Part shown: in pieces, positions 11,081 to 19,445 of the stretch
Layout of the letters: every line of letters begins with the position of its first letter
How positions within the stretch are numbered: the first letter of the stretch is position 1
Source of the DNA: Symsagittifera roscoffensis
Taxonomy: Eukaryota; Xenacoelomorpha; Acoela; Convolutidae
DNA length: 64,000 bases
Assembly: GCF_963678635.1 (NCBI RefSeq)
Contig: NC_087062.1
Location: 3,311,556 to 3,375,555, forward strand
Direction of reading: 5' to 3'
Program-made: the position numbers and the translations under genes
The notes under the pieces: generated by a model
What the model saw: the letters and a program-made list of their open reading frames with translations, nothing else
Databases searched by the model: none
Told to the model about the DNA's origin: nothing

Positions 11081-11825
11081 TCAGAAACTGAATGAAATCA
11101 ATTGAGAATGAACTGTTTTCGAAGCCTTAGGGAAAATTTTTGAAATATTGGGAAAATAGAGACGTATTGTGTACTCATCGTCCAAAAACTTTGTCTCTAT
11201 TCCAGCTGGTAAGTAAAATTTTGTTGGAACTGAGCCACTATTAGTGCAATACCTAAGTGAATCAACTGTTTTTGGGGTTAAATCAATAAGTAAATGACCA
11301 TAAGGAACGGATGTTGCATCTTGATACCACTCTTTCAATTGAGATTGTAGACCTAGTTGTTGACTTAATGTATTGATTTGTAAAACATCCCTCGGCGACT
11401 TGAACAAGACTATGTGTGTATTTTGTAACTCTACTTCTCGTCCTAATTTGCTTTGATGAAATAAACTGTGTTTGATGTATATTGTATTCAGACCCCTGTG
11501 TCTCCCCGCAGTAGCAATTTTTACAAAAATGTTTGGAGTTTGAAATTTCTTCACAAGAATCATCAAATATAAGCAAATACTTAGTTTCATTATTGGGGAG
11601 ATTTTCAATCAAGTCAAAATCTATTCCTTGGATAAATTTAAGGTTTTTTCTTTAAATTTAACTATAAAGAGGTTGATAATGTTGATAAAAATAAAAAATT
11701 TTGTCGAATGCTGGTTGAAAAGTACCAATTTTCAACCAATCAAAAATAAGATGCGATTTTCCAGATCAACTTGGTCCAACTAGGGAAATAAAAATTCGTT
11801 CTTTGGTAGATATTATTTTATTCAT
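11081..11825 (-). pseudogene. Packaging ATPase (FtsK/HerA type), stop in the P-loop plus frameshifts
   Basis: From the ATG at 11825 (overlapping the membrane-protein stop as ATGA) the frame reads to the Walker A motif. There the codon for the glycine after GPS is TGA (about 11765-11769), so the P-loop is cut. Further on are a Walker B-type KYLLIFDDSCEE (about 11550-11575) in one frame and a long C-terminal part (GLNTIYIKHSLFHQSKLG and FKSPRDV blocks) in another, giving at least two frame changes (near 11655 and 11530). The family pumps DNA into capsids. The duplicated 5' fragment at 15205-15363 still has the glycine codon. Confidence 0.82.
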
Positions 11826-12086
11826 AGCTTTGGAGAAGGTAGAATATAACCGACTGTACTTGATAAAATAGCTACCCAAACTGTTGTTTCTTCACATGTT
11901 GTGGATAACGTAATTCGAACGATTGCACATACTAGCATTAAAACTATAACAAAAAATTGGCACGAAAAAAACTAAAAGAGATCTATTTCATGTACGTCCA
12001 AACAATTTCCATGATTTTTGTTCATGATTTTCTTCATCAAAAACAAAATTTCCTAAATTTACGGGTTCGTCACATTGATCGACCAT
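11822..12086 (-). pseudogene. Membrane protein upstream of the ATPase, copy I (stop and frameshift)
   Basis: The start ATG (12086) follows an AG by 7 nt. The N-terminus is acidic (MVDQCDEPVNLGNFVFDEE), followed by a hydrophobic helix (FFVIVLMLVCAIVRI) and a short tail ending in PSPKL. The helix is in a different frame from the N-terminus, with the change in a T7/A7 run near 11964-11970. Copy I also has a TGA about 33 codons in, where copy II has TGT. The stop overlaps the ATPase start as ATGA. Confidence 0.55.
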
Positions 12087-12164
12087 CTTAACTCTAAAAA
12101 TAAAAAGTTGACAATGAAATTTAATTAAAGTTTGAAAATGGTAGTACATTAAGAATAATATAAT

Positions 12165-12635
12165 TTACAATTTGTTAAAAAAACATCGAGTCCATGTTCC
12201 GTATGCAAATGCTTTTCTTTCTGCACAGTGAAGAGTTTTTGCATGACGAAATGGGTAGTTGCTACACCTCCAATCATATTCTTCATCTTTGAATATCAAA
12301 AACTGAACTTTAGGGCAAGCGTAGTCATCCAAATTAATAATCTTTGTTTCCAAAAATTCTGATAGAATCTTACATTTTTCATAACCTTTTGCAAAAAATT
12401 CCGTGTCTGTGGCTTCTACATTTTTCAAAATTTTTTCAAGTTCAGTATATTTTTCGTAACCACTGCACCAATTGATTCCATGAAGATGATGTGTACACCA
12501 AAAAGATTGGGATGTTGGTTTGAATTTTTTGGGAGGAAGAAAGGAATATCCTTCTGTTTGTCCATCCTTATAAACTCCTAATTCTTTCACTATCTTGCTT
12601 TCGATACATTCAATATCCAAATTAACTAGACTCAT
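12165..12635 (-). CDS. DnaQ/Maelstrom-like RNase H-fold protein, copy I, intact
   Basis: This intact 156-aa frame starts MSLVNLDIECIE, and an acceptor-like ttaacag ends 1 nt before the ATG. In order it shows an acidic first strand (DIECIE, residues 7-12), a His-rich CTHHLHGINW block (about 47-56), FFAKGYEKCKILSEFLE (about 80-96), and a C-terminal Cys/His cluster (DDYAC, WRC, HAKTLHCAERKA). The acidic first strand, HGI-type turn and terminal Cys/His array are reminiscent of DnaQ-type exonucleases and of the Maelstrom domain, which keeps a Glu-Cys-His-Cys set. This is inferred from pattern, not from a search. A nucleic-acid role fits. Copy II at 15703 is also intact, unlike most genes here. Confidence 0.6.
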   Translation of the reverse strand: MSLVNLDIECIESKIVKELGVYKDGQTEGYSFLPPKKFKPTSQSFWCTHHLHGINWCSGYEKYTELEKILKNVEATDTEFFAKGYEKCKILSEFLETKIINLDDYACPKVQFLIFKDEEYDWRCSNYPFRHAKTLHCAERKAFAYGTWTRCFFNKL

Positions 12636-12742
12636 TCTGTTAACTGATTTCTCTGGAGTTTTTGTTAAAAATGATTAACAATCAAACAAAGCATATACTG
12701 ATGAAGCAAATATTTTAACATATAAACAGAAAAATAATCCAG

Positions 12743-12970
12743 TCACGTGACCAAGAAAGCATGAACTGGGGAGACTAGGTGCACATAACAATACCCAGGA
12801 CCTTTTTTTGTAGTAGATTTCACAGATCCAGCAGAGTCGTGTAGAATTGCATGTAGTCTAAAAATTTTGGAGTTTGCAAAAAAGTAAACCATACAGGAAT
12901 TTCCGTATCCAATTAGTCCGCCAAAAGGAAATTTTTGGTCCATTTCTTTTAAATTTATGTCCGGGTCCAA
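12743..12970 (-). pseudogene. Small cysteine-bearing protein, copy I (1-bp deletion)
   Basis: The frame contains FPFGGLIGYGNSCMVYFFAN and DSAGSVKSTTKKGPGYCYV, then diverges because copy I lacks one A (gtgcacat versus gtgcaacat in copy II, near 12780). There is no clear ATG at the N-terminus; the first in-frame Met precedes DQKFPFGG. No family is recognised. It lies about 65 nt after the PC4-like gene. Confidence 0.45.
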
Positions 12971-13036
12971 AACAAAACAGGTACAAAAAAATAAATTTTT
13001 CTTTTTGTATTTGATGAGAAATCTTGCCTAATAATC

Positions 13037-13483
13037 TCAAAAACTCTTAGAATTTCCTTCAATTTCTGTACGTTCATTTTCTACAGTGCATTCGTCAATA
13101 TTGATACAAGATTTTTTGAAGATCTCTACATAACATAGTAATGAAGGAAGCATATCAAGTAATTTATCATATTCTTCTCTTTGTAGTTGTAAAGATTGAT
13201 TATTTTTCCATTGATTTCCATTTCTACGATATTCTACAAGATCTATTTTTTTGGTATCAGATCGGTATCCTATGTGAATTTTCCTTCTACCAGTATGCAG
13301 AGTCCACTCAAAGTGAGATATTTGTGAGTCTACGTCCAAATTTTGCAAGTTTGGTAAATTTTGAGATTCTATAATTGTTAGTGAAATTTTTTGGGACTTT
13401 TCTATTAGAACAATATGAAAAAGTCCCAATTTATTGTGAAGTTTTAAGAGTAAATTTCTTGAAAAACCAATATTCCAACTCAT
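13037..13483 (-). CDS. PC4-like ssDNA-binding/coactivator protein, copy I, intact
   Basis: This intact 148-aa frame starts MSWNIGFSRN, with an AG (gaacag) 1 nt before the ATG. The stretch GRRKIHIGYR followed by KIDLVEYRRNGNQW, then SLQLQREEYDKLLDML, follows the layout of the PC4/p15 fold: basic beta strand, 'IDLxEY' strand, turn, then 'L...E...L' helix. PC4 proteins bind single-stranded DNA and act in transcription or replication. In a protein-primed replicating element, ssDNA binding during strand displacement would make sense. The assignment rests on the motif only. Confidence 0.5.
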   Translation of the reverse strand: MSWNIGFSRNLLLKLHNKLGLFHIVLIEKSQKISLTIIESQNLPNLQNLDVDSQISHFEWTLHTGRRKIHIGYRSDTKKIDLVEYRRNGNQWKNNQSLQLQREEYDKLLDMLPSLLCYVEIFKKSCINIDECTVENERTEIEGNSKSF

Positions 13484-13695
13484 ACTGTTCAACACCAATA
13501 CTAAATGAAAAATGATTTTGAGGATAAATAGTTAAATTACAAGACAAAAAACATAAACAACACAAATTATTGTACATTACAGTTCTCAACAAACTTAAAG
13601 TCTCCCAAAATTTGGGACAGTTCTTTGAATTCGTTCAAAGTATAGTTGACATAAGCAACTTGTTTCATTGCTTCATTCTCTTTTGCGGTGAATAG

Positions 13696-14109
13696 TCAAA
13701 TCTGAATGTAGGGAGGTTTGTTAATATTGTACATCTTGATCGTGACACAAACTTGTCTTCTATTGTATGTTGCTATGTCATACACTTTGTTGCAGTTGGC
13801 AATCCATAGTTGACTCTTTGTCAGAAGTGAGTTCCAATATAGGAACGAGTCCAAGGTTTTCAGCATCGTGAATAACAGTATTTCTAATTGCTGAGATTGC
13901 TTCTTTTTCACCAAGATAGACTTGCTGTCTTTTTTCGAATTGTCCCAACTCATTTTTCTTGAATAGTTGAAAGCAGGGTTCAAAATAAATTTTCCCTTTG
14001 TAGGATTTTTGGGACCAAGCAAATCTCCCAATTCTTGTTTGATTTTTTGAGAATTCAATGTAATTGGGACTTGTGTCTTTTCTTGAAAACATTTTTGAAG
14101 AACAGACAA
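13696..14109 (-). pseudogene. Unknown protein, copy I, two competing frames
   Basis: Two overlapping minus frames are open: 14109-13696 and 14092-13778. The second reads as the more protein-like in its middle (KGKIYFEPCFQLFKKNELGQ and VYLGEKEAISAIRN), the first in its C-terminal end (YNRRQVCVTIKMYNINKPP). The simplest reading is one gene with a frame change near 13800-13815. The same arrangement occurs in copy II, so the break predates the duplication or reflects real frameshifting. No start AG is seen and no family is recognised. Confidence 0.4.
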
Positions 14110-14306
14110 ATCAGATGAAGAGAAATGAGAGAAATGAATTTGAGATTAAACGAAATTGAAAGTAAACAATATGAGTCATTCACTGAACCATAAAAGGAAA
14201 TAGATCTATGATTGGAACTTTTGAGGGAACTTTCCAAATATGGAATTGTGTAGGTGTTAGTATTCCTATATAAATCCACAATTTTCGGCAAAAATCATTG
14301 TTCCAG
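14110..14306. promoter_or_regulatory. Divergent intergenic region, copy I
   Basis: This is the only stretch in the duplicated unit between oppositely transcribed genes: minus-strand genes to the left, the plus-strand orphan to the right. It is repeated at 17655-17851. It includes 'cctatataaat' at about 14268, a TATA-like string 30-40 nt upstream of the orphan's ATG. A bidirectional promoter is likely but inferred. Confidence 0.4.
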
Positions 14307-15080
14307 ATGGCTGCAGCTATGTGTCAAGCTCTTCCCAGCTTTTATTCAGAGTATTGTCAAAAATCACAATTTACTTCCGTTTCCAGTGATTTTTACAAAA
14401 AATATATAGTAACCAATAATTTTTGTGTCTCTTCCCACAATTCTTACTGTTCTTTGGAAAATTCTAAGTTCCACATACTTCTGATTGGTTCATCTTTCGA
14501 TCAAATTTTACAACGATTGGGTAATTTTCATTTCACATACCAAATTATCGATTGTCATTACACTCTGTAAAAATACAGATTTTATTCGAATGTTATTTCA
14601 TCAACTGGCGAAGTTTTCAATCAACTTGACCGCGCTGTTCATCACAATTTGAAATGGAAAGGAGCAGAAAAAATGCCAAGTGTTGCAAAGAAAAGACTGT
14701 TACGCAAAAAATTCAAACGTTACTATTTATGTTCTAGCCAGAAACTAGCTTCCACACAAACTATTGGTTCAGCTTTTCTAGAAAGAGTTCGTAAAGTAGA
14801 AAACTCAAAATATGAACATGATTTGTTAAAAACAATTGACTGTTCTATTGACGGTTATGGATTTGTAAATAGTGATCATGTCAATTTTTCAAAAAAAACT
14901 TCTGATATTCCATCTATTTTCTCTCATATGTTTACAAAATTACCATTAATTACCGAAAAAAAAATCACCGTTGTCAAAAACCTTTGCACAAAAAATTTTC
15001 AAACATGTAAGAAAGATGTAATATTTGTTTTGATTTTCAAAAAGTTGCAAAACACATTTCAATTTTTTAACAAGTTTTAA
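14307..15080 (+). pseudogene. Plus-strand orphan gene, copy I (nonsense codon)
   Basis: The start ATG is directly abutted by a splice-acceptor-like 'ttgttccag'. The frame encodes MAAAMCQALPSFYSEYCQ, then SKFHILLIGSSFDQILQRLG, and, after a TAA at about 14568 (copy II has TAC), a very basic region (KKRLLRKKFKR) and a long lysine-rich tail to 15080. It is the only plus-strand gene in the minus-strand cluster. No family is recognised. Its frame is otherwise open over about 250 codons. The basic block suggests nucleic-acid or nuclear targeting. Confidence 0.5.
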
Positions 15081-15204
15081 AAAATGTTTCAATTTTTTTG
15101 ACATAATGCGAAAATTGTTTCACTTTTTTCGACAAAATGCGAAAAGTGTTTTACTTTTTTCGATAAAATGCGAAAAGTGATTCAATTTTTTCGACAAAAT
15201 GCGA

Positions 15205-15363
15205 AAGAGGTTGATAACGTTGATAAAAATAAAAAATTTTGTCAATTGCTGGTTGAAAAGTACCAATTTTCAACCAATCAAAAATAAGATGCGATTTTCC
15301 AGATCCACTTGGTCCAACTAGGGAAATAAAAATTAGTTCTATGGTAGATATTAGTTTATTCAT
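15205..15363 (-). pseudogene. 5' fragment of the packaging ATPase (copy II)
   Basis: The duplicated piece keeps the start (MNKLISTIELIFISLVG), an intact Walker A (GPSGSGKSHLI) and about 30 further residues. It then runs into minisatellite sequence at the duplication junction. It cannot make a working ATPase, but it preserves the P-loop glycine codon that is a stop in the main copy. Confidence 0.85.
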
Positions 15364-15624
15364 AGCTTTGGAGAAGGTAGATTATAACCGACTGTACTTG
15401 ATAAAATAGCTACCCAAACTGTTGTTTCTTCACATGTTGTGGATAACATAATTCGAACGATTGCACATACTAGCATCAAAACTATAACAAAAAATTGGCA
15501 CGAAAAAAACTAAAAGAGATCTATTACATGTACGTCCAAACAATTTCCATGATTTTCGTTCATGATTTTCTTCATCAAAAACAAAATTTCCTAAATTTAC
15601 GGGTTCGTCACATTGATCGACCAT
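15360..15624 (-). pseudogene. Membrane protein upstream of the ATPase, copy II (frameshift only)
   Basis: As copy I, but the early TGA is TGT here, so the acidic N-terminus reads further. The shift in the T7 run between the N-terminus and the transmembrane helix (QFFVIVLMLVCAIVRI) remains. A polypyrimidine stretch and AG (ctttttag) end 7 nt before the ATG, and the last codons overlap the ATPase start as ATGA. Confidence 0.55.
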
Positions 15625-15702
15625 CTTAACTCTAAAAAGAAAAAGTTGACAATGAAATTTAATTAAAGTTTGAAAATGGTAGTACATTAAGAATAATATA
15701 AT

Positions 15703-16173
15703 TTACAATGTGTTAAAAAAACATCGAGTCCATGTTCCGTATGCAAATGCTTTTCTTTCTGCACAGTGAAGAGTTTTTGCATGACGAAATGGGTAGTTGC
15801 TACACCTCCAATCATATTCTTCATCTTTGAATATCAAAAACTGAACTTTAGGGCAAGCGTAGTCATCCAAACTAATAATCTTTGTTTCCAAAAATTCTGA
15901 TAGAATCTTACATTTTTCATAACCTTTTGCAAAAAATTCCGTGTCTGTGGCTTCTAGATTTTTCAAAATTTTTTCAAGTTCAGTATATTTTTTGTAACCA
16001 CTGCACCAATTGATTCCATGAAGGTGCTGTGTACACCAAAAAGATTGGGATGCTAGTATGAATTTTTTGGGAGGAAGAAAGGAATATCCTTCTGTTTGTC
16101 CATCCTTATAAACTCCTAATTCTTTCACTAAATTGCTTTCGATACATTCAATATCCAAAACAACTAGACTCAT
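15703..16173 (-). CDS. DnaQ/Maelstrom-like RNase H-fold protein, copy II, intact
   Basis: This is the intact second copy, 156 aa. It differs from copy I at about 11 residues, most in the N-terminal half (for example around LDIEC and between FLPPKKF and SQSFWC). The acidic first strand, LHGINW block and C-terminal Cys/His array are unchanged. By hand I count about 13 amino-acid-changing versus 1 silent base differences between the copies. Function is inferred as for copy I. Confidence 0.6.
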   Translation of the reverse strand: MSLVVLDIECIESNLVKELGVYKDGQTEGYSFLPPKKFILASQSFWCTQHLHGINWCSGYKKYTELEKILKNLEATDTEFFAKGYEKCKILSEFLETKIISLDDYACPKVQFLIFKDEEYDWRCSNYPFRHAKTLHCAERKAFAYGTWTRCFFNTL

Positions 16174-16212
16174 TCTGTTAACTCATTTCTCTGGAGTTTT
16201 TGTTAAAAATGA

Positions 16213-16509
16213 TTAACAATCAAACAAAGCATATACTGATGAAGCAAATATTTTAACATATAAACAGAAAAATAATCCAGTCACGTGACCAAGAAAGCAT
16301 GAACTGGGGAGACTAGGTGCAACATAACAATACCCAGGACCTTTTTTTGTAGTAGATTTCACAGATCCAGCAGAGTCGTGTAGAATTGCATGTAGTCTAA
16401 AAATTTTGGAGTTTGCAAAAAAGTAAACCATACAGGAATTTCCGTATCCAATTAGTCCGCCAAAAGGAAATTTTTGGTCCATTTCTTTTAAATTTATGTC
16501 CGGGTCCAA
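16213..16509 (-). CDS. Small cysteine-bearing protein with C-terminal hydrophobic segment, copy II
   Basis: The longer, unbroken version of the copy I gene has the same FGGLIGYGNSCMVYFFAN core, then a hydrophobic C-terminus (LPSSCFLGHVTGLFFCLYV) that copy I lost through a 1-bp deletion. About 90 residues with at least six cysteines suggest a membrane-associated small protein. There is no ATG at the apparent N-terminus, so the start may be the internal Met before DQKF or may be supplied by splicing. No family is recognised. Confidence 0.5.
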   Translation of the reverse strand: MDPDINLKEMDQKFPFGGLIGYGNSCMVYFFANSKIFRLHAILHDSAGSVKSTTKKGPGYCYVAPSLPSSCFLGHVTGLFFCLYVKIFASSVYALFDC

Positions 16510-16575
16510 AACAATACAGGTACAAAGAAATAAATTTTTCTTTTTGTATTTGATGAGAAATCTTGCCTAATAATC

Positions 16576-17022
16576 TCAAAAACTCTTAGAATTTCTTTCA
16601 ATTTCTGTACGTTCATTTTCTACAGTGCATTCGTCAATAATGATACAAGATTTTTTGAAGATCTCTACATAACCTAGTAATGAAGGAAGCATATCAAGTA
16701 ATTTATCATATTCTTCTCTTTGTAGTTGTAAAGATTGATTATTTTTCCATTGATTTCCATTTCTACGATATTCTACAAGATCTATTTTTTTGGTATCAGC
16801 TCGGTATCCTATGTGAATTTTTCTTCTACCAGTATGCAGAGTCCACTCAAAGTGAGATATTTGTGAGTCTACGTCCAAATTCGGCAAGTTTGGTAAATTT
16901 TGAGATTCTATAATTGTTAGTGAAATTTTTTGGGACTTTTCTTCTAGAACAATATGAAAAAGTCCCAATTTATTGGGAAGTTTTAAGAGTAAATTTCTTG
17001 AAAAACCAATATTCCAACTCAT
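16576..17022 (-). CDS. PC4-like ssDNA-binding/coactivator protein, copy II, intact
   Basis: Same architecture as copy I (GRRKIHIGYR, KIDLVEYRRNGNQW, LQREEYDKLLDML), with about seven amino-acid differences outside the core strand-turn-helix. An AG again ends 1 nt before the ATG. Intactness of both copies contrasts with the decay of the capsid and polymerase genes. Confidence 0.5.
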   Translation of the reverse strand: MSWNIGFSRNLLLKLPNKLGLFHIVLEEKSQKISLTIIESQNLPNLPNLDVDSQISHFEWTLHTGRRKIHIGYRADTKKIDLVEYRRNGNQWKNNQSLQLQREEYDKLLDMLPSLLGYVEIFKKSCIIIDECTVENERTEIERNSKSF

Positions 17023-17234
17023 ACTGTTCAACACCAATACTGAATGAAAAATGATTTTGAGGATAAATAGTTAAATTACAAGACAAAAAACATAAACAAC
17101 ACAAATTATTGTACATTACAGTTCTCAACAAACATAAAGTCTCCCAAAATTTGGGACAGTTCTTTGAATTCGTTCAAAGTATAGTTGACATAGGCAACTT
17201 GTTTCATTGCTTCATTCTCTTTTGCGGTGAATAG

Positions 17235-17654
17235 TCAAATCTGAATGTAGGGAGGTTTGTTAATATTGTACATCTTGATCGTGACACAAACTTGTCTTCT
17301 ATTGTATGTTGCTATGTCATACACTTTGTTGCAGTTGGCAATCCATAGTTGACTCTTTGTCAGAAGTGAGTTCCAATATAGGAACGAGTCCAAGGTTTTC
17401 AGCATCGTGAATAACAGTATTTCTAATTGCTGAGATTGCTTCTCCTTCTTTTTCACCAAGATAGACTTGCTGTCTTTTTTCGAGTTGTCCCAACTCATTT
17501 TTCTTGAATAGTTGAAAGCAGGGTTCAAAATAAATTTTCCCTTTGTAGGATTTTTGGGACCAAGAAAATCTCCCAATTCTTGTTTGATTTTTTGAGAATT
17601 CAATGTAATTGGGACTTGTGTCTTTTCTTGAGTACATTTTTGAAGAACAGACAA
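17235..17654 (-). pseudogene. Unknown protein, copy II, two competing frames
   Basis: As copy I, with two extra codons (Lys/Glu) from a 6-bp insertion that leaves both overlapping frames open. The frame change near 17345-17355 is shared with copy I. Confidence 0.4.
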
Positions 17655-17851
17655 ATCAGATGAAGAGAAATGAGAGAAATGAATTTGAGACTAAACGAAA
17701 TTGAAAGTAAACAATATGAGTCATTCACTGAACCATAAAAGGAAATAGATCTATGATTGGAACTTTTGAGGGAACTTTCCAAATATGGAATTGTGTAGGT
17801 GTTAGTATTCCTATATAAATCCACAATTTTCGGCAAAAATCATTGTTCCAG

Positions 17852-18450
17852 ATGGCTGCAGCTATGTGTCAAGCTCTTCCCAGCTTTTATTCAGAGTATT
17901 GTCAAAAATCACAATTTACTTCCGTTTCCAGTGATTTTTACAAAAAAATATAGTAACCAATAATTTTTGTGTCTCTTCCCACAATTCTTACTGTTCTTTG
18001 GAAAATTCTAAGTTCCACATACTTCTGATTGGTTCATCTTTCGATCAAATTTTACAACGATTGGGTAATTTTCATTTCACATACCAAATTATCGATTGTC
18101 TTTACACTCTGTACAAATACAGATTTTATTCTAATGTTATTTCATCAACTGGCGAAGTTTTCAATCAGCTTGACCGCGCTGTTCATCACAATTTGAAATG
18201 GAAAGGAGCAGAAAAAATGCCAAGTGTTGCAAAGAAAAGACTGTTACGCAAAAAATTCAAACGTCACTATTTATGTTCTAGCCAGAAACTAGCTTCCACA
18301 CAAACTATTGGTTCAGCTTTTCTAGAAAAAGTTCGTAAAGTAGAAAACTCAAAATATGATTATGATTTGTTAAAAATAATTGACTGTTCTATTGATGGTA
18401 ATGGATTTTTAAATAGTGATCATGTCAATTTTTCAATAAAAAACTTCTGA
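17852..18450 (+). pseudogene. Plus-strand orphan gene, copy II (two frameshifts)
   Basis: The start ATG again directly follows ttgttccag. Copy II reads through the site of copy I's nonsense codon (TAC). It has its own frame changes: near 17947 (A7 instead of the shorter run in copy I) and near 18435, after which it ends early at 18450. The two copies are therefore broken at different places. Confidence 0.5.
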
Positions 18451-18636
18451 TATTCCATCTATTTTCTCTCATATGTTTACAAAGTTACCATTAATTACCG
18501 AAAAAAAAATCACCGTTGTCAAAAACCTTTGCACAAAAAATTTTCAAACATGTAAGAAAGATGTAATATTTGTTTTGATTTTCAAAAAGTTGCAAAACAC
18601 ATTTCAATTTTTTTAACAAGTTTTAAAAAATGTTTC

Positions 18637-19195
18637 GATTTTTTTGATATAATGCGAAAATTGTTTTACTTTTTTCGACAAAATGCGAAAAGTGTTTTAC
18701 TTTTTTCGATAAAATGCGAAAAGTGATTCAATTTTTTCGACAAAATGCGAAAAGCGTTTTACTTTTTTCGATAAAATGCGAAAAGTGTTTCAATTTTTTC
18801 AACAAAATGCGAAAAGTGTTTTACTTTTTTCGATAAAATGCGAAAAGTGTTTCAATTTTTTCAACAAAATGCGAAAAGTGTTTTACTTTTTTCGATAAAA
18901 TGCGAAAAGTGTTTCAATTTTTTCGACAAAATGCGAAAAGTGTTTTACTTTTTTTCGACAAAATGCGAAAAGTGTTTCAATTTTTTCGACAAAATGCGAA
19001 AAGTGTTTTACTTTTTTCGATAAAATGCGAAAAGTGTTTCAATTTTTTCGACAAAATGCGAAAAGTGTTTTACTTTTTTTCGACAAAATGCGAAAAGTGT
19101 TTCAATTTTTTCGACAAAATGCGAAAAGTGTTTTACTTTTTTCGGACAAAATGCGAAAAGTGTTTCAATTTTTTCTACAAAAGGTTAAAAGTGTG
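18637..19195. repeat. 31-bp minisatellite, about 18 units
   Basis: The unit is close to aaaatgcgaaaagtg + ttttacttttttcgat, alternating with a sister form with tttcaattttttcgac, which gives a 62-bp higher-order period. Shorter tracts lie at the end of unit I (15105-15204). Because 31 is not a multiple of 3, reading frames cycle through all three phases without stops, producing the repetitive open frames seen here. These are unlikely to be proteins. Confidence 0.93.
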
Positions 19196-19445
19196 TACAA
19201 GATGCAATATCGATTAGCTATCTTTTTACTTGTGTACAGTTTTTCTAGTGTTTTTCCGAATTTTTGTGCAAAAATTAATCAAATTTTTTAACATGTGTGC
19301 GAGTTTGGAGCACTTAACTCAGTTCTAATTGTTTTTCAATGGTTTACCTTGAACCTGTCATCTATTCTCATAATTAAAATGAAATTGAAGAAAGTAATTA
19401 CAGAAAACGAAGTTAAAACCAAACAATCTTTATTTACAAAAACAT

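Larger units (their letters stand above)
11667..15204. repeat. Tandem duplication, unit I (3.54 kb)
   Basis: This segment is repeated at 15205-18745 with an offset of 3538-3545 bp and roughly 98% identity by eye, including non-coding stretches. The junction at about 15200 joins minisatellite-type sequence (aaaatgcg) to the interior of the ATPase gene (aaagaggttgata), with a 4-base overlap AAAG. The duplication therefore started inside the ATPase gene and ended in the minisatellite. Gene order within it (minus strand): membrane protein, DnaQ-like, cysteine-bearing ORF, PC4-like, unknown gene; plus strand: orphan. Confidence 0.93.
15205..18745. repeat. Tandem duplication, unit II
   Basis: This is the second copy of 11667-15204. 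It includes a 6-bp insertion (offset rises from 3539 to 3545) within the unknown gene, in frame. It runs into the expanded minisatellite at its right end. Confidence 0.93.

Noticed and set aside
10777-11091. Plus-strand 104-codon frame opposite the gene at 10472-10882
   Set aside because: Its first third is the complement of the coding gene, and it has no start context or domain.
14055-14291. Minus-strand 78-codon frame (repeated at 17600-17836) as a gene
   Set aside because: It starts from a TTG, lies in the intergenic region between divergent genes, overlaps the next gene and has low-complexity Ser/Leu/Ile composition.
18838-19291. Repeat proteins of the type MRKVFQFF, or a CRISPR-like array
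   Set aside because: The 31-bp units are directly contiguous with no unique spacers, and the frames cycle because 31 is not divisible by 3; this is a minisatellite.
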